A stretch of DNA of 64,000 bases. Origin: Streptomyces sp. NBC_00258 (lineage in GTDB: Bacteria > Actinomycetota > Actinomycetes > Streptomycetales > Streptomycetaceae). Of this stretch, positions 36,199-43,533 are shown piece after piece. Position numbers and translations under genes: made by a program. The notes beneath the pieces are model-generated. The model ran no database searches. It was not told the DNA's origin and saw nothing but the letters and a program-made list of their open reading frames with translations. The first letter of the stretch is position 1; every line of letters starts with the position of its first letter. The DNA lies in the NCBI RefSeq assembly GCF_036182465.1, contig NZ_CP108081.1, forward strand, positions 2,480,001 through 2,544,000, read 5' to 3'.

Positions 36199-38076
36199 TC
36201 ATCCGGCGGTCAACTGCCAGACGGCTGGACGCTGTTGGTCCGGCGGGTACTGCACGAGGCGACCGTCGTCCGTCACGTGCACGGCCATCTGCGTGATCGC
36301 GTTGACGAGCCGGTAGCCGTCCTGCGCGGGCGCCAACTGCCAGCGCTGCAGGGTGTTCGCGGGGTCGCAGGTCTGCCGGGACACCTCGACGCCGGGCTGG
36401 AGCGGCACGTTGAGGGTGAGCTTGCCGCCGCGTACTTCGAGACAGCCGTTCGCGGTCCTCAAGGTCACGTAACCGTCCGGGGTGCGCTTCACCTCGGCCG
36501 TCACGGTCGCGGTCCCCGCGTGGAAGGTGTACGTCCCGTCCGCGACCGGCACCCGGGTGAGGTCCCGCCATCCCGGGGCGTGGCCCACGGCCGCCGCGCG
36601 AGCGGTGAACTGCGCGTACGTGGCGTCCGGGTGGGGGCTGCCCCAGGTGGCCTGTGCGACGTGCCGCAGTGCCGGATCGGTGTCTTCCGCGACCTCGTTC
36701 TCGGTCTCGCCGCGCCCGTTGTCGGGCCAGAGGCTGATCTTCGCCCCGGTGATGCCCTCGCGCGAGGCGAGCTTCTCGCCCTCGAAGCTGCGCGGGTCCC
36801 AACTCTGGTCGTACAGACCCTTGGTGTCCGAGTGGAACCCGCCGCGCACGAGATAGAGGGCGTAGGCCGCGTTCATCAACGGGTAGCCCTGGGCCCGGAG
36901 TTGGCTGGGCTTCGTGGCCACGTTCAGCCAGTGCTCGACCGTCGTCCCGGCCGTGACGGGCACGGTGTTGTCGCCGGTGAGCCCGTCGTTCCAGATGCGC
37001 AGCTTCTTGCCCCTGTCCGCCGCGTAGGCGTGGACACGGTTGACGAAGTCGATGAAGGCGTCCTGGGGCGTGGCGTTCGCGCCGTACTTCGCCCGGGCGT
37101 ACTCCAGGACCTGCGGGTACTTCGCGAAGTCCGAGCCGAGCATGTACTCGTCGGCGCCCATGTGCCACGAGTCGGCCTTGAAGACCTCCGCGTACTCGTC
37201 CATCAGGCTCGTGTAGTAGGCGAAGGCCTCGGGGCGCGTGATGTCGAGCCGGGACGGCTGCTTGTTGCCGTCGGAGTCGGTGAGCTGGAGATCCGGGCGG
37301 TTCTCGATCCACGGGTCCATGTGCCCCGGGGAGTTGATCTCCGGAATGATCGTGACGTGGTACTTCTCGCCGAGGGCGACGAGGCGTCGTATCTCGTCCT
37401 TGGTGTAGTAGCCCCAGGTGTTGGCCTCGGGGTGCGCGTCGCTCTTCACCTTCAGTTCGAGCAGCAGCTGGTTGAGCTTGTTGTACGCCATGTCGCGTAC
37501 GAGGTTCTCCAGCCAGGCCGTCGTGATGTGGATGTAGCAGGCGCAGACGCCGACGCCGCGCTCCTCGTACTGCGGCACGTCGACGGTGCGTCCGGCGGGC
37601 AACCGGTCTCCCTGGGCCAGGAGTTGGAGGATGGTCCGGGTGCCGTAGAAGGCGCCGGTCTCGGTGGCCCCCGTCACCGACAGGCGTTTGCCCGCGCGGA
37701 GTTCGTACCCTTCCTTGCCGAGCGCGGCCCGCTTCGGCACGACATCGACAACGATGTCTCCCGTACGCGCTCCCCCGCTGACGACGGGGACGCTGCCGTG
37801 CCCTGCCGCGCGCAGGTCGTCGGCGAGGGTGTCGGCGACTCGGCGCTCGGCCCTGCCGTCCGCGACCAGGCGTGTGCCGCGCCCGTAGACGTACTGTCCT
37901 GATTCCGGCGCCCAGTCGGACAGCGCGGGGACGGTGACAGGGGTCGCGGGGCCGGCCTTCCCGGCCCCGCCCGCCGCCTGCGCCGCCGGGACCGGGGCCG
38001 CGAGCAGCAACAGCGCCGCCACGACGCCGACCAGCCGGGACTGTCTTGGATACGTACTCCTGGCATCCGTACGCAC
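36199..38076 (-). CDS. Secreted GH20 hexosaminidase with C-terminal ricin-type lectin-like domain
   Basis: The 625-residue product has a Sec signal (RLVGVVAALLLLAAPVPAAQA), a GH20b N-terminal domain, and a GH20 barrel with the catalytic pair Asp309-Glu310 in HMGADEYM. The C-terminal 130 residues resemble a RICIN/beta-trefoil-type module. GH20 enzymes remove terminal GlcNAc or GalNAc. The usual RGxxLDxxR substrate motif reads ERGVGVCACYIHIT here, so the specificity may differ from ordinary hexosaminidases. The second GTG at 38076 is 5 bp after GGGAGG; the GTG at 38082 lies inside that site. It heads the GH20-GH29 pair. Confidence 0.88.
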   Translation of the reverse strand: MRTDARSTYPRQSRLVGVVAALLLLAAPVPAAQAAGGAGKAGPATPVTVPALSDWAPESGQYVYGRGTRLVADGRAERRVADTLADDLRAAGHGSVPVVSGGARTGDIVVDVVPKRAALGKEGYELRAGKRLSVTGATETGAFYGTRTILQLLAQGDRLPAGRTVDVPQYEERGVGVCACYIHITTAWLENLVRDMAYNKLNQLLLELKVKSDAHPEANTWGYYTKDEIRRLVALGEKYHVTIIPEINSPGHMDPWIENRPDLQLTDSDGNKQPSRLDITRPEAFAYYTSLMDEYAEVFKADSWHMGADEYMLGSDFAKYPQVLEYARAKYGANATPQDAFIDFVNRVHAYAADRGKKLRIWNDGLTGDNTVPVTAGTTVEHWLNVATKPSQLRAQGYPLMNAAYALYLVRGGFHSDTKGLYDQSWDPRSFEGEKLASREGITGAKISLWPDNGRGETENEVAEDTDPALRHVAQATWGSPHPDATYAQFTARAAAVGHAPGWRDLTRVPVADGTYTFHAGTATVTAEVKRTPDGYVTLRTANGCLEVRGGKLTLNVPLQPGVEVSRQTCDPANTLQRWQLAPAQDGYRLVNAITQMAVHVTDDGRLVQYPPDQQRPAVWQLTAG

Positions 38077-38086
38077 GGGCACCTCC

Positions 38087-38132
38087 CAATCATCGGAGGT
38101 GTGATGATTGAGCCGGCTTCAGGGCCTGTCAA
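38087..38132 (-). promoter_or_regulatory. Likely GH20-GH29 promoter with an operator-like palindrome over the -10
   Basis: On the minus strand TTGACA (38132-38127) is followed after 17 bp by AATCAT (38109-38104). A perfect 8-bp inverted repeat, CAATCATC (38087-38094) and GATGATTG (38103-38110), overlaps the -10 and the likely start point. A repressor on it would block transcription. It does not resemble the LacI or GntR sites nearby. Confidence 0.5.
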
Positions 38133-38340
38133 TGGGGTCTGAAGTCAGCCAAGTTGACCCAGTGGTCGGATGACCTGCCACTCCGCACGAACAGCGGGAC
38201 AAGCTCGGCGCGAAAAGTCCAAGAGGAGCGGAGCGAATGTCCAAGCGCGGCGGCTCTCGACGGGATGCCCCACGCCGGGGCACAGTGCTCCTCGTACTCG
38301 CTTGTACTCACCGGTAATCACACGCCCCCGAGGAGCCATC

Positions 38341-39738
38341 GTGACCAGCTGGGCCGGCCGGACCGCCGCCGAGATCGCCGCCGCCGTACGCGAGAAGCGG
38401 GTCACGCCCCGTGAGGTGGTGGCCGAGCACCTCGCCCGGATCGAGCTGCTCGACGCCCGCGTGGGTGCCTTCCGCACGCTGCGCGCGACTGCGGCGCTCG
38501 CCGAGGCGGACGAGGTGGCGGCCCGCGCCGACCTGGCCGAACTTCCCCTCGCGGGCGTGCCGGTGGCCGTCAAGGACAATCTGGCCGTACGCGGCGAGTC
38601 CACCCGCAACGGCACCGCCGCGAGCCCGGACACTCCGGCCGACGAGGATCATGTCACCGTGGCGCGGCTGCGGGCGGCGGGCGCGGTAGTGGTGGGGCTG
38701 ACGAACTGCCCGGAACTCTGCGTCTTCGGCACCACGGAGGGCGTGCACGGCACGGCCCGTAACCCGTGGGACACCACGCGCACGGCGGGCGGCTCGTCCG
38801 GTGGCAGCGCGGCCGCGGTCGCCGCCGGCATGGTGCCCATCGCGCTCGGCAACGACGGCATGGGGTCGCTGCGCATACCCGCCGCCAACTGTGGGCTGAT
38901 CGGGCTGAAGCCGGGGCATGGCGTCGTCCCTGCGGGGATCGGCCACGGTGACTGGTTCGGGATGTCCGAGAACGGGCCGCTGGCGACGACGGTCGAGGAC
39001 GCGCGGCTGATGTTCTCCGTCCTGGCCGGAACGGAAGCCGGTGCGGAGGCCGGGGCGGGTGGCGCGACGGATGGCGTACGGGCCGAGGGGCCCGTCACCC
39101 GGACGGTCGCCGTCTCCGTGCGGAGTCCTCTGGTGGGGGTTACCGTCAGCCGCCCCTACGCCGACGCGGCGCGTGAGGCGGGCGAGTTGCTGGCGGGAGC
39201 GGGGCATCGGGTCCGGCGGGCGGATCCGCCGTATCCCGTGTGGCTGGGGACGACCTCGCTCGCTCACTGGACCGCGGGGACGGCGGTGGATGCGGAGGGG
39301 CTCGATCCGCGGCGGCTGGCTCGGCGGACTCGGGTGCACGCGGCCCTGGGGCGGCGTTTTGTGGGATCGGTGCGGGGTGGGGTGCGGCGGGAGCAGTTGC
39401 GGGAGCGGTTCGAGCCGTTCTTCGCGGAACACGAGGTGCTGCTCACGCCCGCCCTTGCTCGGCGGGGGCCCGCCGCGGCGGAGTGGCACCGACGGGGGTG
39501 GCTGCGGAATGTGCTGGTCAACACGAACTATTCGCCGTTGACGCCGCCGTGGAATCTGACGGGGTGGCCTGCGATGGCTGTGCCCTTCGGGACGCTGGCG
39601 TCGGGGGTGCCGGGTGCTGTCCAACTGGTGGGGCGGCCTGGGAGCGAGGCGGTGCTGTTGGAGTTGGCGGGGCAGTTGGAGGAGTTGCGGCCGTGGACGC
39701 GGACGGCTCCGCTGGGGGGTTCGGGGGAAGGGCTGTAG
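38341..39738 (+). CDS. Amidase-signature family amidohydrolase
   Basis: The 465-residue protein has the complete amidase-signature triad: Lys78 (VAVKDNLAVRG), cis-Ser152 (TAGGSSGGSAAA) and nucleophile Ser176 (GNDGMGSLRIPAA). It hydrolyses an amide bond; the substrate is not readable. It has no signal peptide and is cytoplasmic. The GTG at 38341 follows GAGGAG at 5 bp. It is divergent from the GH20-GH29 pair, with 264 bp between starts, so it may share control with the glycan genes. A role on glycosyl-asparagine or another glycan amide is possible but only inferred from position. Confidence 0.9.
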   Translation: MTSWAGRTAAEIAAAVREKRVTPREVVAEHLARIELLDARVGAFRTLRATAALAEADEVAARADLAELPLAGVPVAVKDNLAVRGESTRNGTAASPDTPADEDHVTVARLRAAGAVVVGLTNCPELCVFGTTEGVHGTARNPWDTTRTAGGSSGGSAAAVAAGMVPIALGNDGMGSLRIPAANCGLIGLKPGHGVVPAGIGHGDWFGMSENGPLATTVEDARLMFSVLAGTEAGAEAGAGGATDGVRAEGPVTRTVAVSVRSPLVGVTVSRPYADAAREAGELLAGAGHRVRRADPPYPVWLGTTSLAHWTAGTAVDAEGLDPRRLARRTRVHAALGRRFVGSVRGGVRREQLRERFEPFFAEHEVLLTPALARRGPAAAEWHRRGWLRNVLVNTNYSPLTPPWNLTGWPAMAVPFGTLASGVPGAVQLVGRPGSEAVLLELAGQLEELRPWTRTAPLGGSGEGL

Positions 39739-39740
39739 GT

Positions 39741-39786
39741 CGGCTGCGGGTGCGTGGGGGCTGGTCGCGCAGTTCCCCGCGCCCCT
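39741..39786 (-). repeat. Dispersed 3'-flank palindromic repeat, copy D
   Basis: A reverse-orientation copy, with CTGCGGGTGCGTGGGGGCTG followed by GTCGCGCAGTTCCCCGCGCC and CCT, starts 3 bp after the amidase stop. It lies between the convergent amidase and GNAT genes. Confidence 0.75.
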
Positions 39787-39977
39787 AATGACGGCAGTTG
39801 CCCGTGGCCCGCATGAGAAACGTATGGCCCGCGCCCCTATAAAGACGGCGGTAGCCCGCGTCCCGCATGAGAAGGGTGCTGCCCTTGCGCGGCGCGAGAA
39901 GGGTGCCGCCCTCAGCTCTCAAAGTCGGTGGCCGCCCTCGGCCCTGAAGACGGGCGGCAGCCCATGGCCCTGACCGG
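39787..39977. repeat. Gap of degenerate GC-rich repeats between amidase and GNAT genes
   Basis: This 190-bp stretch has no gene. It holds loosely repeated units: CCCGCATGAGAA occurs twice (around 39811 and 39867), GAGAAGGGTGC twice, and related GTGGCCCGC/GTAGCCCGC and AAGACGG blocks. It looks like repeated decay or expansion of a mobile or terminator-like element next to copy D. Confidence 0.5.
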
Positions 39978-40460
39978 TCAGAGGGCCCGGTGCATGACGT
40001 GCAAGCCCACTCTGCCGTGGGTCGGGTGGGTGTAGGCGTCCGGGACTGTGCCCAGGATGGTGAAGCCCAGGGAGAGCCAGAGCTTGACGGCGGGGTTGGT
40101 TTCGACGACCGCGTTGAAGACCATCGCTCCGTAGCCGTCGGCCTTGGCCGTCTCCAGGACGTGGTTGGCCAGGGCTCGGCCGATGCCCCGGCCCGAGTGG
40201 GCCGGGTCGACCATGAAGCCGGCGTTGGCGATGTGGGAGGCGGGGCCGCCGTAGTTGGGAGTGACGTAGGCGGAGCCGACCACCGCTCCGGTGGCGTCCT
40301 CGGCGACGTACACGCGCTTGCCCGGGGCCATCCACAGGGCACGGGCGTCCTCTTCGGACGTGTCCGGGTCCCAGGCGTAGGTCTCGGCGGCGGCGACGAT
40401 GCGGTGCCAGAAAGGCCAGATCCGCGGCCAGTCACCGGCCGCGGCTTCTCTGATCAGCAT
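39978..40460 (-). CDS. GNAT-family N-acetyltransferase
   Basis: The 160-residue protein has the GNAT acetyl-CoA loop R-G-x-G (HSGRGIGRALANHVLE) near residue 95 and the preceding VDPAHSG strand, then AVKLWLSLGF near the C-terminus, typical of small-molecule acetyltransferases of the RimI/PhnO kind. The substrate is unknown. It starts at the ATG at 40460. The small gene encoded at 40526-40696 lies 66 bp upstream on the same strand. Confidence 0.9.
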   Translation of the reverse strand: MLIREAAAGDWPRIWPFWHRIVAAAETYAWDPDTSEEDARALWMAPGKRVYVAEDATGAVVGSAYVTPNYGGPASHIANAGFMVDPAHSGRGIGRALANHVLETAKADGYGAMVFNAVVETNPAVKLWLSLGFTILGTVPDAYTHPTHGRVGLHVMHRAL

Positions 40461-40525
40461 GGACGTGAGTCTGGCACGCCCATGCCGATCAGCGATCGTG
40501 CGGGTCCCTCGGTGGACCTGGGCGG

Positions 40526-40696
40526 TCAGTCCACGCTCGGCAGGATGTGGGGCTCGGCGAGGTCGTCCTCGTAGCCCGCCAGGCGGATGGGTGCGGACCT
40601 GGCCCACACGTCCAGACTGCCGAGCTTCTCGGCCCGGCCTGCGTGCTCCGTACGGTCCTTGGGGCCCTGATCGAGATTTGTCTTCTCCGGTGTCAC
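40526..40696 (-). CDS. Small 56-residue acidic protein of unknown function
   Basis: This gene falls below a 60-residue cut-off. The GTG at 40696 is preceded by a strong AAGGAG site at 6 bp, and the frame runs 56 codons to a TGA with typical GC3 bias. The product starts with TPEKTNLDQGPKDRTEHAG and ends SAPIRLAGYEDDLAEPHI plus a few residues; it is charged, has no cysteine, signal or membrane segment, and resembles no domain I can name. Its sequence reads like a conserved, structured short protein rather than chance. Function unknown. Confidence 0.72.
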   Translation of the reverse strand: MTPEKTNLDQGPKDRTEHAGRAEKLGSLDVWARSAPIRLAGYEDDLAEPHILPSVD

Positions 40697-40850
40697 CGCG
40701 CACTCCTTATGTGTCGGGTCACCCTCGGGGCGTGCAGGACCAATCTGCTACCGGTCGCCTGACGCCCGCTCGGGTTTGAGTAGAGGCCGTTCCGACGCGG
40801 TGGCGCCTGTCAACTCGACTGAGAGCAGGCCGTGGTGGCTGGCTTGTCCC

Positions 40851-40897
40851 GGGACGGACCGTGGGTGTGGGTGGGACCCAAATAAGCTGTCCGTCCC
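40851..40897. promoter_or_regulatory. Perfect 9-bp inverted repeat in the mscR upstream region
   Basis: GGGACGGAC (40851-40859) and GTCCGTCCC (40889-40897) are perfect inverted copies separated by 29 bp, within the 393-bp gap before mscR. It could be a paired operator or a stem in a leader RNA. Apart from it I see no gene in 40697-41089. Confidence 0.4.
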
Positions 40898-41089
40898 GTA
40901 CAGGGTAACCAAATGAGCGGGCGCCCGCTCGATGGGGCTGAAAACAAGGTGTAACCGTCTGAAGTCTTTCAGGGTCCGTTCGGGCCCCGGTTGGGCGTGT
41001 TTCACTCGGTTGTCCACAGGCACGGATCCACTCGTCCGGCCCTGTGCCAACATGATCAACGCCTCATTGTCCACGCGAAGGAGCCAGAC

Positions 41090-42178
41090 ATGGCCGCCCA
41101 GCAGGTACGCGGTGTCATCGCCCCCGGTAAGAACGAACCGGTGGAGATCCGGACGATTCTCATCCCGGACCCGGGTCCCGGCGAGGCTGTCGTGAAGGTG
41201 CAGGCCTGCGGGGTCTGTCACACCGACCTGCACTACAAGCAGGGCGGTATCAGCGACGACTACCCCTTCCTTCTCGGCCACGAGGCGGCCGGTGTGGTGG
41301 AGGCGGTCGGCGAGGGCGTCACCGACGTGGCGCCCGGTGACTTCGTCGTCCTCAACTGGCGTGCGGTGTGCGGCCAGTGCCGCGCCTGTCTGCGCGGCCG
41401 CCCCTGGTACTGCTTCAACACGCACAACGCCAAGCAGAAGATGACCCTGGAGGACGGCACGGAGCTGTCCCCCGCCCTGGGCATCGGCGCCTTCGCAGAG
41501 AAGACCCTGGTCGCGGCCGGCCAGTGCACCAAGGTCGACCCGTCCGTGTCCCCCGCGGTCGCGGGCCTCCTCGGCTGCGGCGTGATGGCCGGCATCGGCG
41601 CCGCCATCAACACCGGCAACGTGGGCCGTGGCGATTCGGTGGCCGTCATCGGCTGCGGCGGCGTCGGGGACGCGGCGATCGCCGGTGCGAACCTCGCCGG
41701 TGCCGCGCGGATCATCGCCGTCGACATCGACGACCGGAAGCTGGAGAAGGCCCGCACCATGGGCGCCACCCACACGGTCAACTCCAAGGAGACGGACCCC
41801 GTCGAGGCGATCCGCGAGCTGACCGGCGGCTTCGGCGCCGATGTCGTCATCGAGGCGGTCGGCCGCCCCGAGACGTACAAGCAGGCGTTCTACGCCCGGG
41901 ATCTCGCGGGCACGGTGGTCCTGGTCGGTGTGCCGACACCGGAGATGAAGCTGGAGCTGCCCCTGCTGGACGTCTTCGGCCGCGGCGGCGCCCTCAAGTC
42001 GTCGTGGTACGGCGACTGCCTTCCCTCGCGCGACTTCCCGATGCTGATCGACCTCCACCAGCAGGGGCGCCTCGACCTGGCGGCCTTCGTGACGGAGACC
42101 ATCGAACTGGACGCGGTGGAGCAGGCCTTCGACCGCATGCACCAGGGCGACGTCCTGCGCTCGGTGGTGATGCTGTGA
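41090..42178 (+). CDS. mscR: S-(hydroxymethyl)mycothiol dehydrogenase (formaldehyde detoxification)
   Basis: The 362-residue zinc alcohol dehydrogenase has the catalytic zinc site (CGVCHTDLHY, GHEAAG), the structural-zinc cysteines (CGQCRACLRGRPWYC) and the nucleotide loop IGCGGVGDAAI. It is the class III-type MscR form that oxidises S-hydroxymethylmycothiol, formed from formaldehyde and mycothiol, with NAD+; it also reduces S-nitrosomycothiol. Mycothiol is specific to actinobacteria. The ATG at 41090 follows AAGGAG at 6 bp, and the stop overlaps the start of the MBL gene. Confidence 0.93.
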   Translation: MAAQQVRGVIAPGKNEPVEIRTILIPDPGPGEAVVKVQACGVCHTDLHYKQGGISDDYPFLLGHEAAGVVEAVGEGVTDVAPGDFVVLNWRAVCGQCRACLRGRPWYCFNTHNAKQKMTLEDGTELSPALGIGAFAEKTLVAAGQCTKVDPSVSPAVAGLLGCGVMAGIGAAINTGNVGRGDSVAVIGCGGVGDAAIAGANLAGAARIIAVDIDDRKLEKARTMGATHTVNSKETDPVEAIRELTGGFGADVVIEAVGRPETYKQAFYARDLAGTVVLVGVPTPEMKLELPLLDVFGRGGALKSSWYGDCLPSRDFPMLIDLHQQGRLDLAAFVTETIELDAVEQAFDRMHQGDVLRSVVML

Positions 42179-42807
42179 TGGCCGCCCGTATCGAGCACCT
42201 GGTTACGTCGGGCACGTTCAGCCTGGACGGCGGCACCTGGGACGTCGACAACAACGTCTGGATCGTGGGTGACGACTCGGAGGCGGTGGTCGTCGACGCG
42301 GCGCACGACGCCGACGCCATCGCCGAGGCGCTCGGCGACCGCACACTGCGGGCCATCGTCTGCACCCACGCCCACAACGACCACATCGACGCGGCCCCCG
42401 CCCTCGCGGCCCGCACCGGCGCTCCGATCCTGCTCCACCCGGACGACCTCCCCCTGTGGAAGCAGACCCACCCGGACCGCCTGCCGGACGGGGAACTCGC
42501 CGACGGGCAGCAGCTCTCCGTCGCGGGCGTGGAGCTGACCGTCCTGCACACACCGGGGCACGCGCCGGGGGCCGTGTGCCTGTACGCCCCGGAGCTGGGC
42601 ACGGTCTTCACCGGGGACACCCTGTTCCAGGGCGGCCCGGGCGCGACGGGCCGGTCGTTCTCCCACTTCCCGACGATCGTCGAGTCGATCCGGACCCGGC
42701 TCCTCGCCCTGCCCCCGGAGACGATGGTCCGTACGGGCCACGGCGACTCGACGACGGTCGGCGCCGAGACCCCGCACCTTCAGGAGTGGATCGACCGAGG
42801 GCACTGA
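42178..42807 (+). CDS. MBL-fold hydrolase, probable S-formylmycothiol hydrolase
   Basis: The 209-residue protein has the metallo-beta-lactamase zinc motif THAHNDHID plus later ligands in HTPGHAPG, FTGDTLFQ and TGHGDSTTV, as in glyoxalase II. Its ATG overlaps the mscR stop (TGATG), so the two are coupled. The likely job is to hydrolyse the S-formylmycothiol made by MscR into formate and mycothiol. That substrate is inferred from pairing. Confidence 0.9.
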   Translation: MAARIEHLVTSGTFSLDGGTWDVDNNVWIVGDDSEAVVVDAAHDADAIAEALGDRTLRAIVCTHAHNDHIDAAPALAARTGAPILLHPDDLPLWKQTHPDRLPDGELADGQQLSVAGVELTVLHTPGHAPGAVCLYAPELGTVFTGDTLFQGGPGATGRSFSHFPTIVESIRTRLLALPPETMVRTGHGDSTTVGAETPHLQEWIDRGH

Positions 42808-42990
42808 GCCGAGGCCGCCGGGAAGGCGCTGCCCGCCCCGGGAACCGTGGCCCGGGGCGGGAGGAGCGGGGCGGGGCATCCCAGCGCATTCCACGGCTCG
42901 CAGTTCAGTTCCCGTTGGTTCGGTCGAAAGCTGGCCATGATCTGCTGACGCGTGGCAACGGCCTTTCTCGCCCGCAGGGAGGACTGGCGC

Positions 42991-43446
42991 ATGGAGCTGC
43001 GCAGTGTCGAAGAGCTGATGGATCTGCTGCACGCCTGCCGAGGGTCCCGGAACACCGCCGGCCACGGCGGCGCCCCGGTCGATCTCCACGACCACGCGCT
43101 GCAGACCGCGGCGCTGCTGCGTCGAAGTCGCCCCGCCGACAAGGAACTCCAGGTGGCGGGCCTGGTGCATGTCATCGGGCAGCTGTTGCGGCCCGGTGAT
43201 GTCGCGGGGCACGCGGAGCACGCGGCCGACACGGTCCGCCCGCTGCTCGGCGAACGCGTCGCCCGCCTCGTACGGCTCCACAGGGACGGGTGGGAGGACG
43301 ACCCGGTCATGGAGGACGTCCAGATCCTGCGGCAGGCGGACGAAGCCTCGTGGGCGTCCGGCCTCGACGCCGGGGTCCTGGAGGACTGGCGCACGGTCCT
43401 GGAGCTGGTCTCGGCACGTCACGCACGTCCCAGGACCGTCGGCTGA
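42991..43446 (+). CDS. HD-domain-like protein (PhnZ/MIOX-like fold), key Asp missing
   Basis: The ATG at 42991, 8 bp after AGGGAGG, gives 151 residues; an upstream GTG at 42952 would add 13. The pattern DLHDHALQTAALLRR, GLVHVIGQLL, HAEHAADTVRPLLG and LVRLHRDGW follows the PhnZ/HD-oxygenase layout, in which the second block normally reads H-D-I-G. Here it is H-V-I-G, losing the defining Asp ligand. A PhnZ-like di-iron enzyme would then lack a metal ligand, so the protein may be inactive, bind one metal, or do something else. Its substrate is unknown. Confidence 0.72.
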   Translation: MELRSVEELMDLLHACRGSRNTAGHGGAPVDLHDHALQTAALLRRSRPADKELQVAGLVHVIGQLLRPGDVAGHAEHAADTVRPLLGERVARLVRLHRDGWEDDPVMEDVQILRQADEASWASGLDAGVLEDWRTVLELVSARHARPRTVG

Positions 43447-43505
43447 CGACCACACGCCCACCGCGGGAGCACGGTCCGACGAGGGCCTGACGTGGGCCTG
43501 TTGAC

Positions 43506-43518
43506 TGACGGTCCGTCA
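43506..43518. promoter_or_regulatory. TetR-type palindrome at the start of an SDR gene
   Basis: TGACGGTCCGTCA is a perfect palindrome about its central T and resembles TGACnnnnGTCA sites of TetR-family regulators. It overlaps a TTGACT (43501-43506) that may be a -35, and ends 15 bp before the ATG at 43534. No ribosome site lies between, so a leaderless transcript is possible. No TetR gene is in the window nearby. Confidence 0.5.
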
Positions 43519-43533
43519 TGAGACCGTACGCGG

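Noticed and set aside
39787..39977. CRISPR-like appearance of repeated units behind the amidase
   Set aside because: Units are unequal and degenerate and lack regular spacers; better read as decayed GC-rich repeats.
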